A stretch of 64,000 nucleotides of DNA from Entonaema liquescens (lineage: Eukaryota; Ascomycota; Sordariomycetes; Xylariales; Xylariaceae). The notes beneath the pieces are model-generated. The model ran no database searches, was not told where the DNA came from, and was given only the letters and a program-made list of their open reading frames with translations. The stretch spans positions 2,367,501-2,431,500 of the forward strand of contig CADCSX010000005.1 in NCBI GenBank assembly GCA_902805475.1, in the 5' to 3' direction. How positions within the stretch are numbered: the stretch's first letter is position 1; every line of letters begins with the position of its first letter. A program made the position numbers and the translations under genes. Positions 58,963 through 64,000 of this stretch are shown here, piece after piece.

Positions 58963-60690
58963 CTACGTAGACCCGTTTGACGTTACCGTAGACAAACGTC
59001 GAAGGCCATCCTGGGCTTGCGCGACACCTGGGTCAAATGCAATTCTCTTGCTCAAACCTAGACTCTCCTTAAATTTACGCCTAGCTTCCTCGGTATCTCC
59101 AGCCATGGCCGCGATATCTCCAAGGTTGCAGAGTGCTACGGCGCAGGCTTCGTCGCATTCATCAGTTCGGTCCTCACCCTGTACTTTCCGCGCTGTCTCC
59201 TGAGCCTGGATAGCCCAGGCGCGAGCACTGGCCAAGAGAGAAGACCGTGTGGGTCGGGCACTCGCATTGGTTGCGCTGCTCTGGGCGGCCTGGTTGGTAT
59301 CTGTTGGCGTATGGACGGGTTGTTGTGCTAGAGAAATGGCTAAGTTGTTCACTTTCGCGGGGATCTCTGGTTAGCCAGGAGCAACACTTGCTGATAAGAG
59401 TGAAGAGAAAAGAAAATAAGGAAACGTAGCATATGTCTTGTTTGTACTTACTTAAAACGGCAGTGTGACAGCTATTTCGGGGCGAGAGTGATACTGCCTG
59501 CAGGAAGAGCGGCGCTGCGAGGTAGTGTTGGGACTTGGACTCGTAATGATTTCCCAACGCTAGTTTTGGTCAGTTGGTATTTTACACATGATACTAAGAT
59601 GGATGGTTCAAGGAGCGAAAAGAGACTATCATACCTTCGAGCGCGCCGCCGATTTGCTCCGGGGTCATCCAATCACCTTCGCCCTCCTTCACACCTTCAA
59701 CCTGGCGCCTCTGCAATTCTTTTAGGACGGTCTCGACAGCCCAGACTAAATGTTGGCCAGCGGAGTCGCCTTGAAGGACATGCTCGTCGGAATAAAGATC
59801 CCCAAGCTTAACACTTATTCCAACTAACTTACCCATAATCCTTGTCCGCTTACCCCATAGATTCTCTGGCTTTGTATCCGTTTCCTTCTCGGTGCCCTCT
59901 TGTTCTGTAGAGGGCTGCGGGCTTGAAGAGTTGGCCAACCTCCCAGAATTGTCAACAAGTCCGTCTCGAACGCTTTTCTCCATTACTTCAAGCCATTTTT
60001 TACAGTCTCTAACGAGTGACTCCAACACATCAATAGAGTTCTTATAGCTTCCAATCTTTTCAAACCAGGCAGCAAGCTGTATTTTAATTCCCATCACTTC
60101 GTCGGAGAATGGGTCAAGTCCAGCTTGTGAGCATTGCTCCAAAGCGAGTTTGTAGTACTTAAGAGCTAGTTGCGGGTCTGGGGCATAGTTGCTATAATAC
60201 AACGCACGACGAAGAGACTTCGCAATTTGCGGCGGGAATCGGGTGAACTGCTTGGATTGGAAGTAATTGAAATATGCGTAAACTACGTAGACAGATATGC
60301 CGGCCACGCCGCACAATCTTGGCACAGGCCCGTAGCATTAGTATATGATATATCCAAACCAACGTTGTATCAAAGAGGCCCTTACAGAATAATAGCGATT
60401 ACAAGCTCTTCTGGGCTTTGGCGAAATAAAGAGCCAAGGCTTTGGCCCCGGAATGCGCTGACTAGAGGACGAAGACTTAGACTCTGCCGCAGAGCGCGAA
60501 GGAGAAGCTTCGATGGTGGTAGGGGTGGAATCTGGCGACTCGGCTCATGCGAAGAAGACTGATGTCGCCATTGCTGCCATTGTATCGGGAGTAAGGTAGA
60601 CCCTCTAACGCGCTTCTGGTGAAAGGATCGAGCATGGAGGAAACAGTTGCGCGCAGGTGCTGCTATGGGAATGCGCGAAGCAGATAACAT
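58963..60690 (-). CDS. Mitochondrial TPR protein, Mgr3-like
   Basis: Predicted 494 aa from exons 60386-60690, 59635-60317, 59452-59559 and 58963-59351. The N-terminus (MLSASRIPIAAPARNCFLHA) is basic and lacks acids, as in a mitochondrial presequence, and is followed by a membrane helix (CGVAGISVYVVYAYFNYF, about 104-121). TPR-like helical pairs follow: ALKYYKLALEQCSQAG, IQLAAWFEKIGSYKNSIDVL, LGNHYESKSQHYLAAPLF and CDEACAVALCNLGDIAAMAG, then DTEEARRKFKESLGLS. This plan matches yeast Mgr3, an adaptor of the i-AAA protease Yme1. Its role as an adaptor is inferred. The ATG at 60690 was chosen because the frame upstream has only a TTG. Confidence 0.88.
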
Positions 60691-61286
60691 GATAAGCGTT
60701 AACTGCAATTCCCGAAAAGTTGGGTGTTACCTATATTTATTCCAACCTTTGCCTTACAGTGATTAGGATTAATCAAGTTTTATATGAGGTAGGTTGTTTG
60801 CATGCTATATTTTCAAACTTAATGCACGAAATACTAAAATAATTGTGTAGTAGTAACGTTTTTTTTTTTTTTTTTTTTTTTTTTTTGGACTGGAGCTCCT
60901 TCTACAGCATCTGGCTGATGACGTAAATTAGCAGCTGGCTGCCGGCCAAATAGTCAGGCACTCAAGGGCACGTCAGTTGCTTCTCAATTAATTATCTTCT
61001 ATTGGTTAGGTACCTGGTACCGCATGAGAAGTACATGGTACAAGTGCCTCGGCTGTAAGCGTTTAAGTGCGCATTGGCCAATTTCGACATCCGGGCTCCT
61101 CATCGCATTCACATCTATCTAGGTTAATCCATTCTCTTTTACATCAACTCATTTTATTCTTGCTTCTCGCCACAAATCCCCCCTTCTCGTGACCTTGATT
61201 TACCACATCTCATAACTCGGAATTAGTAGTAGTCATTCACGACTATCCCCCAACATAGATCGAGCCCCTTTCGCCTATCAAAGACA
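60691..61286. promoter_or_regulatory. Bidirectional promoter region (MGR3-like / DAP1)
   Basis: Both genes are transcribed away from this 596-bp region, so it must hold both promoters. It includes a 28-nt T run and a GGTACCTGGTACC palindrome-like element near 61009-61021. Confidence 0.5.
60859..60886. repeat. Poly-T run
   Basis: Twenty-eight consecutive T residues between the two divergent genes; such tracts exclude nucleosomes in fungal promoters. Confidence 0.85.
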
Positions 61287-62066
61287 ATGGCGGGCAAGTT
61301 TCAGCCTAAGGTTCCTGTAAACCTAGATCCTCCCAAGGACGATATTATCTCTGTCGAAGAGCTAGCGAAAGCCGATGGTATGTTACTATCCATTCAACGA
61401 CTTTATATAGACGTCAATAACTATTGACTCTAAGGGATAGAGATCATGCCGCTGATATTCCGATTTAGGCACTGAGGGGCAGAAGGCATATGTAGCAATC
61501 AAAGTACGTCTATTCTTCATAACATCATGTTTTACTATCTTTGAACCAATCCCGTTGTATACTATTACCCAAGGCTACATCATCTTACGTGAAACTGTTA
61601 GGGCAAAGTCTACGATGTTAGTGGAAATAAGGCGTATCGAGAGGGGGGCTCTTATCACGGTATGTCATCATATGTCACCATATCTCATTCCATAATGCCA
61701 GCGCCATTCCAGGTAGCGTGTGAATCTATCGCTCGATAGTTCGGCACTACTATGGCGAGTTGCTTTCTGTTGTTTGCTGCCCCCCTGAGTGTTAACTGGC
61801 ATCCATGTCCCACGTTGAGCTGCAGCCTTACCAAGCGACTTATATAGCACGATGGAAAAGTAACATGTTTGCTAACCAATTCAGTCTTTGCCGGAAAGGA
61901 TGCTTCTCGTGCGTTGGCGAAGACATCAACAAAACCAGAAGACGTAAGGCCGGAATGGCACGACTTGGATGAAAAGGAAAAACAGACCCTTAACGACTGG
62001 AACACTTTCTTCTCGAATCGCTATAATGTAATTGGTGTTGTTCAAGGCGCAACGAACTTTGAGTAA
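61287..62066 (+). CDS. DAP1: Membrane-associated progesterone-receptor-type heme protein Dap1
   Basis: Predicted 121 aa from exons 61287-61377, 61469-61503, 61602-61659 and 61885-62066. The cytochrome-b5-like core reads QKAYVAIKGKVYDVSGNKAY, then GSYHVFAGKDASRALAK, with the tyrosines of the MAPR family and no HPGG histidine. There is no N-terminal membrane helix, unlike mammalian PGRMC1. In yeast, Dap1 binds heme and supports the sterol enzyme Erg11. It has its own start (MAGKFQPKVP) and shares a promoter region with the MGR3-like gene. The third intron is long (225 nt). The C-terminus RYNVIGVVQGATNFE is typical for the family. Confidence 0.93.
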
Positions 62067-63572
62067 GCTATCGGATTTCCGTAAAGGGTTCGGCATGAAG
62101 TTATAGCAATAGACTATCAATTGGCCTTCACTTGACTGACAGTCCAGCACGGACAATTTTGCTTGTGTTACATTGACCAAATACGCTCGCGACAACTTTC
62201 TCGGAAAACAGAGACTCAACCCCACCCGGACATACAATAGGTCGAGATCTTAACCTAGACTATTGGCTGTTCAGGCTTCCCATGGCGAGGTATGCGGCTA
62301 ATTAACTTACTAGGGTCGTTAAGCTTGCGGTCTTGATATGACCGGATGTGTGTTCTAGACTCTTCGGTGCAAACTTGCGCCTCGTCGTACGAGAACGTTA
62401 CTACCTACCCAGAAGTGACGGGTACGGACACGGCATTTTGTCCAAGTTTAATGACCTTGTTCTCAGAAATTCTTCAAGTCCTATTTTAAATGAAACAGGC
62501 AGAGGGAGGCATAAAATGTAAATTTCTGAGCTTTGCTTCTTATGATATTCTATTCCAAGGTTCCGTCTTAGACTTCTCTCTTTCGTGAACTTCGAAGTAC
62601 CTAAGTTATCTTAAATAAGACATTATCTAAATTAGTTTTTCGAAAGAGAGCTTTGTATATAGGAAAAGATCTCGCTTCTGGTAGGGACTATTCCTGTAGC
62701 GTTATGCAACATGACTTAGGTTCGTTAATAATTCACATATTTCCCCAGATAAGGTGATGATTAAGTAACTTTTGGCCCTGCTGGGTTTCGAAAAGCCCAA
62801 CACGGGATTGTGGTAACCATGCGCTCCATGAGCTAAATAAGAGAAGAGAACTACTATTGGTTCAAGGCCCCTTCAAGAATTACATGTAATTCTCTCCTAG
62901 GGGCGGTCTTTTTCGCCAGCCAGGACATTTTCCATTATACCTAGATGAGATACCTAGGTATGTAACGAATGTATATCTTGTTAAGTCTCATCCAAATGTT
63001 ACTTCTATAGATTCTAGATTAACAAAACTGCAGATTGAAGGTATGTCGTTTCGCTACTGCTTGTGTGGTGAAATGATACAACATATCATAACTCGGCTAG
63101 GAAGTGGTTGCAGACGCTTCGGTTGGATAGTATGGTTACATTATACTTGTAACATGACGCCCTGTATTCGAACGTTACTGATCCTTGGGATGCTAGGTAA
63201 TGCATTGTGGTATTTAGAATAGCCTCTAAAGATTGGAATGGGCAAAGAATTCGCAAGCAAGTTCCCCATTACATAGAAACGTCTCACAGACAGTTGTCTT
63301 TGCATGGCTGTCCTTCCTTTCGAAACACTTCGCCAAAGTTCGTAACGGTTGGTAAGCAACATACAAAATCTCCCGACTCACTTCATCCTCTACCCAAACA
63401 ATTAAAATAACATGCCTCAGGGCTGCATGCGAGCAGCTGTTCCTCGTTCTAGATCATGGCTGTCGTTCCTCATTATTCTTATAGCGTTGTACAAAGACTC
63501 CCTAATGTATAACTAGAGATGTGCAATATGTTGCGCGTAACTTGGACCAGCTTCCTCACGGCAGCGTACCTT
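62067..63572. other. Intergenic region downstream of DAP1
   Basis: About 1.5 kb. One palindromic TACCTAGGTA lies at about 62950-62960. No supported gene. Confidence 0.4.
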
Positions 63573-63794
63573 TTACCGTGCTCGTTGCGAGGGGGCCCAT
63601 ATACTTCCATCCACGAAGCGCAATCCACTTCTAATGCATTCTTCGCAAAGTTGTCCCGACTGAAGCCATGAATCTCGAAGTTTCTTAACTCCGAGACATA
63701 TGTGATTCGGGTCGTTACGCGCAAAGTGGCAGTATGATTTCAACCGAAAGACAGAATGTTGGCACTCGAATAGGAATTCATCGTAGTCGCACAT
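63573..63794 (-). CDS. Small Cys-rich hypothetical protein, possibly partial
   Basis: A 73-codon ORF that begins MCDYDEFLFECQHSVFRLKS and includes CLGVKKLRDSWLQSGQLCEECI. The N-terminal MCDY with spaced C and H residues recalls small fungal proteins that open MCDY and carry scattered C/H pairs. I assign no function. It could be the first exon of a longer gene, or spurious. Confidence 0.4.
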   Translation of the reverse strand: MCDYDEFLFECQHSVFRLKSYCHFARNDPNHICLGVKKLRDSWLQSGQLCEECIRSGLRFVDGSIWAPSQRAR

Positions 63795-64000
63795 GTCTGC
63801 AATCTATAAATTGGTTCTAAAGGGTTAATGGACGTGGCGTTGTTAGCTACATATGCTAACAGAAATCTCTTAAAATAGCATATACTCACCTCCGCCGGTC
63901 CAGACGTGGATAAATAGTGGTAAAGCTACCTAATGTAAAATCAGATAAGAAATCCTACAGACGAAGCGGTCCACTCATACCTTAGTCCCTAGGGTTTGAA

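Noticed and set aside
1..64000. tRNA genes and CRISPR arrays
   Set aside because: B-box-like strings such as at 7284 and 54162 do not extend into cloverleafs, and no regularly spaced repeats were seen.

Overview
The window looks like nuclear DNA of a filamentous ascomycete (Pezizomycotina, probably a Sordariomycete). The genes carry short introns of about 45-75 nt with GTRNGT donors and CTAAC-like branch sites. They encode typical ascomycete families: ATG7, OMA1, DAP1, an MGR3-like TPR protein, a VAP/Scs2 protein and a GPI-type GH16 glucanase. Both strands are used, each gene has its own promoter, and there are no operons. I found no rRNA, recognisable tRNA, CRISPR array or intact transposon. 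Gene models were built by hand from reading frames and splice sites; exon sums and phases were checked, and amino-acid counts come from these models.

Layout. 0.5-15 kb is a dense housekeeping block: peroxisomal acyl-CoA synthetase PCS60 (+), a small acidic hypothetical protein (-), a mitochondrial YCII protein (+), a DUF2408-like repeat protein (-), ribosomal P1 (+), a UBA-UBX protein (-), VAP/Scs2 (+) and sphingolipid delta-4 desaturase (-). 15-26 kb is a gene-poor stretch of about 11 kb holding one F-box gene (-). 26-38.4 kb holds a membrane J-domain protein (+), an MFS transporter (-), a nucleotidyltransferase-fold protein that seems to lack catalytic aspartates (-), ATG7 (-) and dCMP deaminase (+). 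38.9-46.3 kb holds a 65-residue membrane protein (-) with a 5'-UTR intron, a decayed cytochrome P450 (+), a soluble cytochrome b5 (-) and OMA1 (-). 46.7-55.2 kb holds a GH16 glucanase (-), a type-I-membrane-like protein (-) and a bZIP factor (-). 58.9-64 kb holds an MGR3-like mitochondrial TPR protein (-), DAP1 (+) and a small Cys-rich ORF (-).

Functional themes. Several products act at organelles: the peroxisome (PCS60 with C-terminal AKL), mitochondria (YCII protein, OMA1, MGR3-like), and the ER and lipid metabolism (VAP, DES1, J protein, DAP1). These are independent genes and I see no evidence that they form one pathway. I did not find a convincing undescribed multi-gene system. The most notable items are the P450 pseudogene whose decay steps can be read in order, the NTase-fold protein with N-I-N where D-x-D is expected, the repeat architecture of the DUF2408-like protein, the 65-residue membrane protein, a 13-nt micro-exon in the MFS gene, and a palindromic TACCTAGGTA motif scattered through the intergenic DNA.
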